A stretch of 64,000 nt of DNA from Hesseltinella vesiculosa. Its lineage: Eukaryota > Mucoromycota > Mucoromycetes > Mucorales > Cunninghamellaceae. The stretch spans positions 310,001 to 374,000 of the forward strand of contig MCGT01000012.1 of the NCBI GenBank assembly GCA_002104935.1, written 5' to 3'. Positions 46,218 to 59,084 of this stretch are shown here, piece after piece. The notes below the pieces were generated by a model. It saw nothing but the letters and a program-made list of their open reading frames with translations, was not told the origin of the DNA and did no database searches. Both the position numbers and the translations under genes were made by a program. Positions within the stretch are counted from its first letter, which is position 1, and each line of letters opens with the position of its first letter.

Positions 46218-47085
46218 ATGCTTATCGATCCTAGCTTAATTGATCAAGTAACTATCAATAGTTTGTTGGCGGTGGTGGCAATCCTGGTGGTGTCATTGCT
46301 TGCTTCCCGTTTACTCTTGCCATCGTCGTCTACGCGTACCGATCATGCCACCTTTGTGTGGTTCGCTTTTGATGCCTTGATCCACTTTATCTTTGAAGGC
46401 TCCTTTGTCTACCATAGCACTTTCGGTCGCACAGTTAACACTGGCAAGGATATGTTTGCATTGCTTTGTAAAGAAGGAGATTGGAAAACGACAGTCCAAA
46501 AATCGGTTCGTTACTCACTGCGCCTTTCACTATTTTATGATCTATGACAGGGCAAGAATATGCCAAGGCCGATGAGCGCTGGGGAACAGCTGACGTGACG
46601 ATCGTCTCGATTGAAATCATGACTGTGTTTGTGGATGGCCTTATCTGCCTTCATGTGCTGAGAAAACTCATCAGCAACGACCCCTCTCGTCATTTCTGGA
46701 TTGTCGTTGTCAGCTTGATCGAATTAGTCGGTGGCTGGATGACCTTTGCGCCCGAGGTAAGTACAGCCCATCTATATTTTGGCGTGTTCTTCTTTCCCAG
46801 TTGGCTAACTATGCACTCTTTGATTTTGTTGATGAAGTGGTTGTCTGGATCACAGTATTTGAACACACACGTGTGGCTCTGGCACTATGTGTATCTCTGG
46901 GTAAGTAAAGAGCTAGGCCAGGTGGGATCCTTTGTAAACCAATGTATACTGATATTTTTTTTTGGCAGTTCTTTAATGGCCTTTGGGTAGTGATCCCCAT
47001 TGCTTTGATTGGACACTCTTATCGCCAAATCATTTGCGGGCTGACGTTGGCAAACGATTCGCAGCAGCAGAAGAAGTCGCAATAA
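46218..47085 (+). CDS. EBP-type sterol delta8-delta7 isomerase (EXPERA family)
   Basis: Exons join to a small multi-pass membrane protein of about 225 residues, starting MLIDPSLIDQ. Diagnostic EBP/EXPERA features are WFAFDALIHFIFEGSFVYH with the His and Glu used in catalysis, then QEYAKADERWGTAD, and the last helix with WLWHYVYLWFFNGLWVVIP. EBP moves the sterol double bond from C8 to C7 in the ER, a step most studied fungi perform with the unrelated Erg2. The intron 1 donor is best read as GTTACT (frame compatible, giving KSVRQEY). It is divergent from p25. The family call is firm; that it serves ergosterol synthesis here is inferred. Confidence 0.9.
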
Positions 47086-48006
47086 AATTTACTGGATGAC
47101 GTCCTATGGGCCTTTGCATTGTCACTTACATAGGAGAGAGATCAAGTCTTCCCTGTGGCGTGTCACTGACTTCAAGGTGATGTGTACAAATGCACAGACA
47201 TAGCCTTGCCTAGCAAGATGTAAGGTAATTATATGGAGACCCTGAAGAGGAGATGGTATTGCCGTAGGTCTGCAGCAGTCTTCCTTTTCAGATCCCCCTC
47301 CCATCCCGACTTCTTAGTTCATTTCAGTGAGCCGATATGGGGGCTTTCAATTAGCGTCTGAGCCTTTCGGCCACTTGATCGCTTCACGAGGAAGCTGGGA
47401 GATCCGAGGAGGCTATACGGACATGGTAATAGGCTGGCAGTGTGCCCACCGTTTGGCTTCATTTTTTTCAGCATCACGGATCATTTCCGGTGCTGTCTTT
47501 TTTTTTTTTTTTTTTTTTTTTCAAAGTGGAAACGTGCTTTTTCCGAGGGAGTCTCATTGAATCATCGCTCGCACTCCCTTCAACTGAGCGGTTAAATGCG
47601 TGGCAAAGTTTGACGTTGGCAACCGCAGGCTGACCGGTTCTTTTTTTGCCAAATTCAGCCGGAATGCTACGTAAAAAAAATAAAAAGTAGCAAAGAAATA
47701 GTGAAACATGAAAATTGAAACGACGGAACCAACCCACTTTAGGCTAAGGATGGAACTGCTCGGCAATTTGACAGGCATTCGCAAATTCACAACTACCCTG
47801 CACTTTCAGGAAGCAGTAACCCATCCAACGCTAAACTCCCAAGCCTCACAAGTGACAAAATGGCGATCTCGCTGGCACAGCTCAAGCGGATGAGAAAGCT
47901 CGGCGGCGGTTTCTAATCACATGCTTATGCGGAAATTTATTTCACAGGTGCAATTATTTCTAGATCAAATGTACAAGTTGGAGGAGAAGAGATCGAAAGT
48001 CTAAAA
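47086..48006. other. intergenic region between EBP and CSC1-like genes
   Basis: No supportable gene. A long T run at 47,498-47,520 and several short open frames occur on both strands. The plus-strand frame at 47,708-47,893 has no recognisable motif. Confidence 0.45.
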
Positions 48007-51000
48007 TTAGTGACGGGTCGTAGGCAAGTGCTCCATTTCTACGGAATCAAAACGGTCCATGGGATGACCATCATGTTGGTCCGAATAGGCCGAGGATGAA
48101 GGAAGATGGCCTTGGCTGCTGTCGTCCTGCATCATCAGAGGCCGAGTGGCTGAATAAGGATCATGGGCGACCGGGTTATACATGGATGTGGAACGTTGCG
48201 GGGTGATCCTGCCAAGGAGACTTTTGCGCTTATTGGGGGCAAACAAAGTTGCGGCAGGAAGCGGAGTGGCGGAACCACCGACAACCAAGTCTGTGAGCTG
48301 ATCATGATTGTGGTTCTCGGTAGGAGGTTGCCCAGGGTGTTCGTCATCATCCTCAAACTTGTAATAGCCAGCGAGTCCTTCGGTGCAGTCATCGTTCTCA
48401 AGCTCGGTTTCGTTCACGCTTTGGAAGGGAAGGCCGTGACCGTCGGGCATTTGCAACATAGACAGATGGCGTACACTTTTTTGACGGGTCAGTTTGCTGG
48501 TCACAACTTTTTCTTGAGCTCGACTGTCGGTCCCATAAATTAATGGCAGTAAGTGGCGCACCTTTTCGTGCACCATGGGTACCGTCAGTTCTGAGAAAAA
48601 TGCTGGGTCGCCATAACGCCGCTGAATCTTGGGGCCGCGGGAGGCAGTCGAGGAGGCAGTGGTCCAGGGGAAAGCTGTGTCTTGCTGGGGAAGTGCGCTC
48701 TCGGGTCCATAGGACACTCGTTTGGTATCAATATCGTACTCTTCATTCTTGCCATCAGCAGAGCGAGGTTGGATATAGTACACATGAGGGTCCAACCGAC
48801 GCAGACAGTAAAACTTGAACAGCAACGTCAGAATTGGTAGCGGCACACATACAAACGACGGCACATTAGCTGATTTCAGCTTCAGGATACCAATCATCAC
48901 CACTTGGAACAGGATGACTGACACAAGCAATCGGTTGAAGAGAATGCGCCACATTTGCCCACCTGTCTCTGTACGTGTCACAAACACATACCTGCATAAC
49001 ATAGGACGTCAGGGATGATTGGCTCTTTTTTTGGGGGGCTTACATCAGCAGATATTTGAAGACAACGGTGGCGAGCATGAAATACACCAAGGTGAAAGGG
49101 AGCACCAAGGGAGAGATAACTGAATAGATGAGGCCGACAGTGAAGAAGAAGATCAGCAAGTTGAAGAACACAGGATAATCGAACTGGGTGGGTCTTGTGA
49201 ATTCTAACCAAATAAAAAGGCGGGGAGGTCAGAACTACACGTCGTACTAGACTCAACCCGGGTGTTTTTACCTTGTAATTGCCGAGGACTTGGGTTGGTA
49301 AACCATTTTCTATTGTAAAAAGACAAAAATGAATAAACATTGCCGTCATTCCAAACTACAAGCTGTCGCAATCACCACCCTCTCTTCCTACCTGAACGTG
49401 ATGGAGATCAGGACAAACAACTGGGCCAGGTTGATGATCACACCTACACTTCGAAGAGTTACATAGCTTAGCCAGTACGTGGACACATCTGGAAAAAAAC
49501 AGTTGGCATGGTTGTCGTTGATCTCTTCATTTGTTCACTTTCAGCCGACGTACCTGTCAAATTTTTGGCGACTTGAGCCAGGTTCTGGCCAACGGAGGTA
49601 AAAAAGTCAGAGGCAGACAAGGTTTCATTGCCTTCGACGGCTTGTTTGATTTGAGAGTACATTTGCATCAGGGTTGAAGCAATGGTAAAGACGAGAAGGT
49701 TGTTGACGACGAAAAAGGTATAGAGTTTGGCAAAGACTTGGCGGTCGAGGCTAGTTTCGGTCAGAGAGCCTTGCTGTTGGGAAAGGATGCGCATAATAAC
49801 AGGCAGGATCAGGAAGAAAATGGCCATGATAATGGGTGTGAACCAAGCGCTCAGGAGGGCGACAAAGCCTTTGTTATGTCGGATAAAAACGTCGGCATTA
49901 GGAAACAAGCGGATAAAGTCGGTGACGTTGGATGAGGCTGACAGGAAACTGGAAGGGATGAACCAGAAGAAGACAAAAGCATAGTAGACAAAGGTGACAA
50001 TAAGGCGTTTGCCATTTCGGATGTGCTCGTTCAGGGCCAGATTGCTCCATAGGATATCTTTTGGCTGTGGTGCCAGCTCAACCCGAGGCTGTGCGCCCTT
50101 GATTAATTGGGTGGGTAGACGAAAGAGCGGTGACGATGGTGATGACAGTTGTTGAGCTGTGGCATGTGCCCAGGCTACTTGTGAGAAGGAGATCCATCCG
50201 TAGTTCGTTGGCTTGTTGTTGTATATGTTGGATCTCATTTCCTGGATATCCTCAGTCAGCTGCTGCATGCGTTTCGTGTAGTGATCAATGGCATCCACTT
50301 TGCGTCCACCGCAGCAACACCATCCGCCTAGTCGTTTCTGGGGCCGCGGGCGTTCCTGTAGTCCCGTGCCATCTTTTACAAGGCGTAAAAAATAAAAATA
50401 GAAAAAGATGGGCGTGTCAGGAAAGGAGCACCGAAGACGCAAATGAAAGTGCTTTACCTTTCAAGTAAGAGGACAAGACATCTTCCAGTTTGCGGACAAC
50501 CTTTTCGTGCTCTTCAACAGCTTTGGCAAGGGCATGGTTGTTGCGGCCGATACATACTTGCTCAATGGGATACTTGAGACCCATGTTGCTGAGCCAGTCA
50601 GCCAGGGCTTCATCGGATTGCATGGCGGATGGGACATTGAAGATGATCAAAGTGCGTGAATGGGGCGATCGCTGATAGTCGTAGCTGTGAAAGTATTCCT
50701 GACGAAAAGCCACATAGCGATGGTAGTACCGCCAAAGGTGGTGATAGATTAGAAGCGAAAAGGCCCAGGTACCGACACTTTGGATCCAATACCAGTTGGA
50801 ATTCGCCTTGGATTTTACAGAGTTGATCAGCGAAATGGATAAGAAATCTACCCCAAGTTTGGGCGGCCATGGCCTGACAAGAAGAGAAATCGAGCGAATG
50901 AGTGAGCAGCGACCAGCTTTTCCCTTTCTTGCACGTGGAGCTTACCCTGAAAATCGAGTGGCAATGATGTTCAAGGGGATCAACACACATACGCCCACAA

Positions 51001-51477
51001 TTGTCATAATCAGCATCAATTGCCGAAGCATTCGAATAAAGCCAATAAACAAGACAGCATCGTAGCCGATCTTTTCCAGCAAGATATCGTCAGACGTTTG
51101 CAGAATGACTCGGAACCACGAAAACAGCCCTGGCCCAATCGACGGAGGCTTCTTTCTATTGAACAAAAAAAAAATGGAGTTCCTGAATGACGTGACAAGT
51201 CTGCATTATTTTCTCTGTAGGCATACGTTCGGTTGGAGTATTTGTAACGAGGAGCATACACCGCTATGGAAAAAAAGGAGTTGGACTTCAAAGAAGAAGA
51301 GCAAAATGCAAGTGAGAGAGGTGTCTTACTGGAGTTGTTCGGTCGCAGAATGTTGAAGACCATGAGAATCACAATGGCAATGGCAGCATTGATACCAAGC
51401 TGGGTAGCCATGCCTTGAAGTGTAATATCTGAATCGTCTTGCTGATTAACATTGATGCCTGAAGAGCTATCCGACAT
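48007..51477 (-). CDS. CSC1/OSCA/TMEM63-type cation channel
   Basis: About nine exons. The start MSDSSSGINVNQQ precedes the first helix (GINAAIAIVILMVFNILRP), then YAPRYKYSNR. The hallmark N-terminal block follows: PPSIGPGLFSWFRVILQTSD, YDAVLFIGFIRMLRQL, then VGVCVLIPLNI. The cytosolic region has SRTLIIFNVPSAMQSDEALA and coiled segments. The large 7TM (DUF221/RSN1) domain includes YGWISFSQVAWAHATA, PKDILWSNL, VTFVYYAFVFFWFIPSSF and GFVALLSAWFTPIIMAIFF. The C terminus is a long hydrophilic tail. The family forms mechanically or osmotically gated, calcium-permeable channels; the fungal CSC1 member acts at the plasma membrane. Divergent from the first DHA2 transporter, with 368 bp between starts. 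No break seen. Confidence 0.93.
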
Positions 51478-51845
51478 TGAACTCAAGTCGCAGCGATCAC
51501 AAAATAAAAAGAAAAGGAGGAAACAAAGAAAAACTCAAATGAAAAAAAGGGACATTTCAAAATTCAAACGCCGTTTTCGTGTCACGTCTTATTCCAGGGA
51601 AGTCCACAACACCAATGTTGATTCTTTTGGTTGCTTTTAATCATTTCAATCGCCAGGCCGTTCTGTCGGTGGATGGAGGATAAGTCAAGTCACGTTTTTT
51701 TTTTTTACTTTGTGTTACTCGCTGTAGAAAAAATGATGAAAAGAAGATAGGGCGAGGATGCAAAAGGTTTAAAAAGTGTCATTTCTTTTTTTTTTTTTTT
51801 CTCTCCTTTTTGCTTCTGTTTTTTCTCCACCCCATTGATAAGAAC

Positions 51846-54025
51846 ATGGCATCTACGCAAGAAACGACGCCGCTGCTTTCGGGACAAAAGCCAGCCTACG
51901 ACGGTCAAGCCCCAGGTTCTGTTAGCGTGCATTCGTCTGAAGAAAGCGAAGAAAGCATTCAGACCGAAATGAGCGACGGCGACATTGTGGCCTCTCGCTT
52001 GAATGGTGTCAACCTGTACACGATTTTATTTGGGTAAGTTCATGCACTCTCGGTGGCCAAGCATCGTGACACCAATTTTTTTAATTTCAACTGCAGCTGA
52101 CAAATCGATAATTATTATTTTCATGGCAGGCTGTGGATCGGCGTCAGTCTTTCTTCCATGGACGTGTCCATCGTGGCTACCATTTACACCAAAATTGGCA
52201 CAGAATTCAAGAGGTAAAAGCTGTATCATAAGCAAAAACAGTTACCTAACCTGGTATGAGCAGATCCAATGAAATCATCTGGATCGCTACCACATACATG
52301 CTGAGTTACACAGCGCTGCAGCCTCTCTATGGTCGAATTTCTGACATTTTTGTACAGTATGCGCCTCCTTTTTCCATTTCTCATGTCAGTTTATCTATTT
52401 GCAGGGCCGAAAAAGCGCGGTTGTGTTTGCTACAACATTCTTTTTTGTAGGGTCATTGCTATGCGGCTTGGCCACGGATATTTGGTTCCTAGTGATCGCA
52501 AGAGGCATTGCCGGCATTGGTGGCGGTGGCATTCTTACATTGACCACGATTCTAACAAGCGACCTCGTTCCCTTGCGCGAGCGTGGCTCCTTCCAAGGAT
52601 ACTCTAACATTGCCTATAGTGCTGGTAGCGTCATTGGTGCACCATTGGGAGGTAAGTCTCGCTTGCATTCACATTTATTTACAACGCGATGTTGGACTGT
52701 CTCATTTTTTTTCTTATTATTCTCATCTCTGCGATTGGCAGGTTTCATCAGTGACACGATTGGATGGCGCTGGTGTTTTTACATCAACATTCCCTTTTTG
52801 TGCATCACAATGTACATTGTCACCTTCCTACTGACTGACTACAACATCAAAGAACAGGTGGAAGCTGGTGAATCTACGGACCTGTGGTATCGGTTGAAAC
52901 AAGTCGACTATGCTGGCGTTTTGGCTGTAGTGACCGCGGTAAACAAAATTGAATCAAGCTTGTCTTTGACAACCAGCTTCTCAGCATCGCGCCTTTTTTT
53001 TTTTTTTCATGGGCGGCTCTAGGTGGTGGCCTTTTTGCTCGCTACAAGCATGGGTGGCAATATGTTACCCTGGTCGCATCCATTTGTCATTGGCTGTCTT
53101 GTTCTGTCTCTGCTCTCCGCGATTGTCTTTTGTGTGGTAGAAAAAAACTGGGCCAGCAGCCCACTCATGCCTTGGTCCATCATCTCCAGCCGAACGCCTC
53201 TTGCCTGCTCTACAACGAACCTGTTCCTGATCATGTCCTCTCACTCAACCATCTACCTGATCCCACTGTTCTTCCAAGGTGTTCTTGGATTCAGTCCTGC
53301 AAAGAGTGGCCTTTTCTATCTGCCCAAGGTTGGCGCCATCTCTGTGGGTTCGCTTTATGCAGGCAAGCACATGGCACGCACTGGTGAATATCAACGCCTG
53401 ACGACCTTTGGCTCGCTCCTGTCCTTGATCGCCATGATCGGCTATGCCTCTTGGTCACCATTCACACCCTCCGCTGTCTTGGTCCTCACTGCATTTGCCG
53501 ACGGTCTGTCCTTGGGCATGGTACTGACCACCACCCTCATCGCTATGCTCTCCTGTGTCGGTGCTAAAGGTAAACAGGAGGATAACCAAGCACCAGACAT
53601 CTCACCAAATTCCTTTGGAAAGAAATGGCCACCATCACATCCATGTCCTATCTTTTCCGGAGCACAGGTGGGGTTGTGGGCATCAGCTTGACGTCTGCCA
53701 TTTACCAAGCCATTGTCAAGTCTTTGCTCACCGAAAGAATCACCGGGCCCGATGCTGCCGAGGTAAGCAAGGGACAAAAACAAGAGCTGCGTATCTCCTG
53801 GCCGAGAACTCATCTTTTTCATTTTGTCAGTACATTGACATTGCTCGAAAATCTATGAACGATGTTAGAACGCTCTTGCCAGATGATGTGCTGCAGGTGG
53901 TGCTGCAGACCTATCAAGTCGCCCTTCGCTATGCATTCAGCTACTGCGTCATGACCGCTCTCATCTCTTTGATCTCAACCTTTTACATCCAACGCTTTGA
54001 ATTACAGACCAAGATTAAAAAATGA
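51846..54025 (+). CDS. DHA2-family MFS transporter, copy 1 (vacuolar basic amino acid/drug type)
   Basis: Eight exons encode a 14-helix MFS protein. The N-terminal cytosolic tail has ETTPLLSGQ, an acidic dileucine sorting motif typical of vacuolar carriers. Helix 1 is LWIGVSLSSMDVSIVATIYT. Loop motif A is GRISDIF + GRKSA, split by an intron. Motif C is GSVIGAPLGG, and GWRWCFYINIPF is the DHA2 hallmark. PLFFQGVLGFSPAKSG and MATITSMSYLFRSTGGVVGI follow. Members (Vba, Fnx1, Azr1 type) move basic amino acids or drugs in exchange for protons; the substrate here is not determinable. It lies 387 bp upstream of copy 2 with the same intron positions, so the two are tandem duplicates. Confidence 0.92.
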
Positions 54026-54411
54026 CGACGGTCTTTATCTGTGAACACCATCTTTTTATTACAAAGCCAATTTTAGACGTCGCATGACAATATAAATAAA
54101 CTGCCCGAAGCAAGGCTTCCTTGCAAAGCACCTTTGGATTTCTGGTTCCGTTTTTTCGGCCTCTATGCCCTCTGCACTTGTTTGCAGGGAACTCATGACT
54201 CTTTTCTTTTTTTATGCGATTCCATCATGGCGACGTACTTGGCCCTGGAAGGAGTCAGTCTCCCTCATGCGCCTTTTTTTTTTATTCTGGCTTTGTGTCA
54301 CGGAAAAATGGTGAATGAGCCAGGGTAGGTCCTTCTGTCACATGTCCCCTCTATATAAAGAGTCCATCCTTCTTTTTTTTGTTTCTTTCTCTCTCTTCTA
54401 GTGTTAAGGAG
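54026..54411 (+). promoter_or_regulatory. promoter region of DHA2 copy 2
   Basis: Between the stop of copy 1 and the ATG of copy 2. A TATATAAAG lies at about 54,352-54,360, some 55 bp before the start, followed by a CT-rich tract, which looks like a core promoter. No gene is seen here. Confidence 0.5.
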
Positions 54412-56642
54412 ATGGCATCTGCACAAGAAACACAGCCGCTGCTCTCGGGCAAAAAGTTTGGGTATGACCACCAAAGCCCGGACACTGTCCGAGTTCATTC
54501 GCCATCGTCCGGGGGAAGCACACAGACTGAGGAAGCGAGTGACGTTGACATTGTAGCATCACGACTGAACGGTGTGAGTCTATTCACCATCTTATTCGGG
54601 TAAAGACATTCACTCGAACACATAGGCTTATTAAAAATAAAAAAAAAAAATGCGCCGTGACACACCCAATATTTTGTGAATTTAATTACCGACCGCCTCC
54701 TATTTTATTTGCAGGCTGTGGATTGGCGTCAGTCTTTCATCCATGGATGTATCCATTGTTGCTACCATTTACACAAAGATAGGCACTGAATTCAAGAGGT
54801 AAGTCCACTCCGTGGCGGCATCATGGTGGCTAACGATGAATAATTTGTGCAGATCCAACGAAATTATCTGGATCGCCACAGCCTACATGTTAAGTTACAC
54901 AGCACTGCAGCCTCTCTACGGCCGGATTTCCGACATTTTTGTAATCGCGATGCGCTTTTCACCTTTCTTTTCTTACAAACCATTTTTTTTTTTTACTTTT
55001 GCAGGGCCGGAAAAGCGCAGTTGTGTTTGCCACTACATTTTTCTTTGTGGGCTCTGTGCTTTGCGGTATGGCTACTGGCATCTGGTATTTGGCAATTGCT
55101 AGAATCATTGCTGGCATCGGCGGTGGCGGGATCCACACCTTGACAACCATCCTCATCAGTGACCTTGTGCCAATGCGTGAACGCGGGTCCTACCAAGGCT
55201 ATTCCAACATTGCTTATAGTGTTGGCAGCGTCATTGGCGCCCCTTTGGGTGGTATGTCTAACAATCATGGTAGCTATTCTCACAATACAATAATAATCTT
55301 TATTTGTCTGATCTTGTAGGCTTGCTCAGTGACACAGTGGGCTGGCGGTGGTGTTTTTACATTAATATTCCATTCTTGTGCATCACCATGTATATCATGA
55401 CGTTTTTGCTGACGGATTACAACATAAAGGAACAGGTGGAGGCTGGCAAGTCTTCGGATCTGTGGCAGCGCCTCAAGCAGGTCGATTATGCAGGAGTGAT
55501 CACCGTGGTGACGGCGGTAATTGAAAAACAACGAGCAAAACGTACGTGCAAATTGAACTTTGCTTGTTTTTTTTTTTTTTTTTTTTTTTTTTTTCATGGC
55601 ACCTGTAACAGGTATCCGCATTTTTAATCGCCACTAGTATGGGTGGCAACATGGTACCATGGTCCCATCCCATGGTCATCGGTGGTCTTTCAGTGTCAAT
55701 TCTGTCAGCTTTGGCATTTTGCTATGTGGAAAAAAACTGGGCTGCCAGCCCGCTTATGCCTTGGCATATTATCTCCAGCCGCACGCCACTTGCCTGTTCC
55801 GCCGCAAACCTCTTCCTGATCATGTCCTCACAGTCAACGATTTACCTCATCCCGTTGTTTTTCCAAGGCGTTCTTGGCTTCTCGCCGGCAAAAAGCGGGC
55901 TCTACTACTTGCCCAAAGTCGGTGCAATCTCCATCGGCTCAGTGTATGCTGGCAAGCATATGGCTCGTACTGGTGAATATCAACGCCTCACCATCTTCGG
56001 CTCTACTCTGTGCGTAGCTTCCATGATTGGCTATGCTTCTTGGTCACCTTCCACCTCGTCTACCATTTTAATCCTTACTACTCTGACAGATGGGCTATCC
56101 TTGGGTATGGTATTGACCACCACGCTGATTGCCATGCTTTCTTGTGTCGGGGCCAAAGGTACAGTAACATCCAAAAAAAAAAAAAGTCGTGCCAACGTGC
56201 AAACAGCAGCAGGATGAGTACTCAGGATTGCTTTTGGGGGGTGCTTCCAGAAATGGCCACCATCACATCCATGTCGTATTTGTTCCGTAGCACTGGTGGT
56301 GTCATTGGCATTAGCATCACGTCTGCTATTTTCCAAGGTTTAATCAAAGCCATGCTTTTGGAACGCATCACTGGGCCAGATGCTGCACAGGTATACCTGG
56401 GAGAGGAAAGATGTGGTAGCATGTCTCATGACAATTTTTCTGTTTAGTACATTGAAATCGCCAGGAAATCCATGAATGACATTCGAGAGCTACTACCTAA
56501 AGACGTGCTGGAGATTGTGCTCGAGACCTACCAAGTGGCATTACGTTATGCGTTTTTGTGTTGTGTACTAGCTTCGTTGCTTTCCTTGCTCTCGACCTTT
56601 TTCATCCAGCGGTTCGAATTAGAAACTCGGATGAGGAAATGA
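54412..56642 (+). CDS. DHA2-family MFS transporter, copy 2 (tandem paralogue)
   Basis: Eight exons with the same domain order and junctions as copy 1. The tail has ETQPLLSGK, then LWIGVSLSSMDVSIVATIYT, GRISDIF + GRKSA, GSVIGAPLGG, GWRWCFYINIPF, and a C terminus ending FELETRMRK. Coding sequence is strongly conserved between copies, while introns differ in length and sequence; for example, intron 5 here has a ~28-base T run. The N-terminal tail differs most, with SPSSGGSTQTEE in place of a Ser/Glu stretch, so regulation or sorting may differ. The substrate is unknown. An alternative start 3 codons upstream is not in frame. No broken motif seen. Confidence 0.92.
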
Positions 56643-57059
56643 TAACGTCAAATTAAACTGCTTTTCCTTTCGAGATCCAGGCGCAATCGTGCGGGATCAG
56701 CTCATGATTAATTTAGCATTGTAAAACATATATGCATCTATGGTATATTAGAACCAAACCGGGTTTGTGAATGTCTGTTTACAAGTCGCCAACTAGGTAG
56801 GTGCGATCCTCGGTTTTTTTTCTATTTTTTTTTCCCACTTGGATCCAGGGGAAAGCTGGGCTACAACAGGGACTTGGTTTCTAAGCTTTTCCATGAAAAG
56901 CGTGAACCCACAGGCTATCCAAGAATAGAGATGCCAGCAAGCGAAATACAGATGCCAACAAGCTAGCCAATTGAAAACCATCAGTTGTCAACATCGTAGA
57001 TCTGCCAATTGACCTCCTTGAAAAGCCTTTTCCACTCGGTGTGCGGAGGTTACATTCGG
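56643..57059. other. 3' flank of DHA2 copy 2, no gene seen
   Basis: AT-rich, with no supportable gene. A short duplicated phrase, GATGCCA.CAAGC, occurs at about 56,930-56,965. Confidence 0.45.
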
Positions 57060-57370
57060 CATTTCAAATTCTTTTTTTGTCGTTTCGAGAAAAAAAAGCA
57101 AATGCTACATTTCACTTTGGAGCGACTATATTGATCTGGAATTTTTCATAGATGTGCAAATGTATAAATTCCGACGGTATTGAAAAAATCAGGTCGATTG
57201 GTGAAGGTTGCCCAGCTAATTTTAGACCAGTTTCGTTTTGACGCCTCCGACTCGCCAGCTAAAAAAAAAAGAAAAATCGGCCAATTTCGCCATGGGGACT
57301 CCCAGGCCATCTGATCAAAGAATCGCAGTGCAAAATTACTCTAAATAAATTCACCCTAAATTTTGCACAC
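57060..57370 (+). repeat. dispersed decayed repeat family, copy D
   Basis: The plus strand matches copies A-C: GCAAATGCTACATTTCACTT, TTGATCTGG, TGTGCAAATGTATAAA, AAAAAATCAGGTCGATTGGT, GACCAGTTTCGTTTTGAC, CCTCCGACTCGCCAGC, GAAAAATCGGCCAATTTCGC and GGCCATCTGATCAAAGAATC. The translated core is KKSGRLVKVAQL and DQFRFDASDSPA, with stops elsewhere. Remnant of an unknown protein-coding repeat. Confidence 0.6.
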
Positions 57371-59080
57371 CGTTTCAAAATGGTGAGATTTTCTTTTTTT
57401 CTCAAGTTGATAAGGAAGACACTGGAAAGGATTCGGTAGGTAACACCACCCATACCCCACCCATATTTTTTACCCGTGCAGCAAAAAAACAATCTGCTAC
57501 GAATGATCAAACTAATCATGAATGAGTAAAAAAAAATCAAAGCATGCAAGGTTGACATGCTCTCTATCTCCTCTTTATACAAGCGACACCAAGTTTATAA
57601 GGTACAGTAAGCAGTTGACTTGACTATGTCCACTACCTAATACAGCCTAAAGCCGCAGTTGGATATGGCTGTAGGTTTTTTTTTACAAAACATAAAACCA
57701 TATTGTCTATGTGGTTTTGAGAGAATCAGGAATGGAATTTTTTCAATCATGTTTGTGCAGCGAAAAGTTCCCTGCCATGATTTTTTCGAATATTCTTATA
57801 GCGCTATGTTTCCTTGCTATCGTTGTCACTGGCCATGCCCGGAGTATAGCTGTAGAATCCAAGGATGGCCTTGCGTAAAGACAGGCCGCTGATTGCAAAC
57901 TTGGGTTAGAAACCCCACAAAAATAATATGATGGCTGATTCATTTATTTTTAATAATGAATATCCTTGTAATTGTGCGTTTCGTGTGTATATCTGTGCAA
58001 GTGAACTGTCATAATAAAAGAAAGGAGCCTAGAGATGTCATAGCCAGTGGAGGTGAAGTAGATGTATATAGTGAAGCATGAAGGAGGGTTAAAGGAGATT
58101 GATTATTTTGTTATCGAGGTAGCTTTTGCCAATTCGAGAGTGATCGATGTTTTGTATTTGAGATGACTTTTTTTTTCATCCCACATTTCTGTATGGTTCA
58201 TTCGTTGCTGCCTGAGTTTAGGTCACCCTCGGTCATAAGTTCAAATAAGAGTTGCAAGGCCACATGTACATAGTACAGAGGAGTGTTTACCACCAAATCA
58301 AAGTTTCTTGAATCAATCTCGAGGCCCCCTTTTTTTACGAGACAATTCACTGCTGAAGACGCATACACACGCACACAATCTAAAAAGGGTAGTAAAGCGG
58401 TGAGTGGTAAGAAGTAAAAGAGGAATAGAGTGAATAAAGTTATTCGATCACCCGTAAAGGAAGGCCCTCAATTGGCCAAGGTTGCATTGCCAAGTCTTCA
58501 GAGTACCGCCAGTGAGTTACCAAATCGGTAATTGCTGTCATGCAACACATACTTCAATCCAAAAAGTTCATTAGCCCAGGGGAAAAAAAGACTTTCAAAT
58601 CAAACTTACAACAATGTCAATGTAAATGCCAAGAGCAGCTTGTTGCACCACAAAACTTGAATAGAATTTGCTATAATAAAAATAAAAGTGAGCACCGCCA
58701 CCTTGAAATGACATGTTCTCCATCTAGCAAACCTCATTTGTAATTGCAGCCAAGTAGTCGCTTTTGCCAGAGAAACAGATGTCGTTTGCAGGTAAGCCAA
58801 ACTTGTGCAGCGACTTGCTGAGTGTGCGCCGAAAATTAATTCCGCCAAGAGATCATCATGGATACTGTCCCACAAGAAATGAAAACTACACTTGGTCGCA
58901 ATGAGTCGTTTTCATTACAATTTGCCTTCATAAACACTTACATAATACCAAATATGGCTGGTTTTTGCTTGGATAAATTGAATAGGATGACTGAAAACGA
59001 TCGACTGGGCAAGTCTAATGGCTCATGAGATGTGTTGTGATGTTGTCAAGTAGTAGACTCCGCCAAAGAAGACACCTGCC
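57371..59080. other. AT-rich spacer without recognisable genes
   Basis: Only short overlapping frames on both strands. No known motif, tRNA or strong promoter is seen. Confidence 0.45.
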
Positions 59081-59084
59081 GAGA

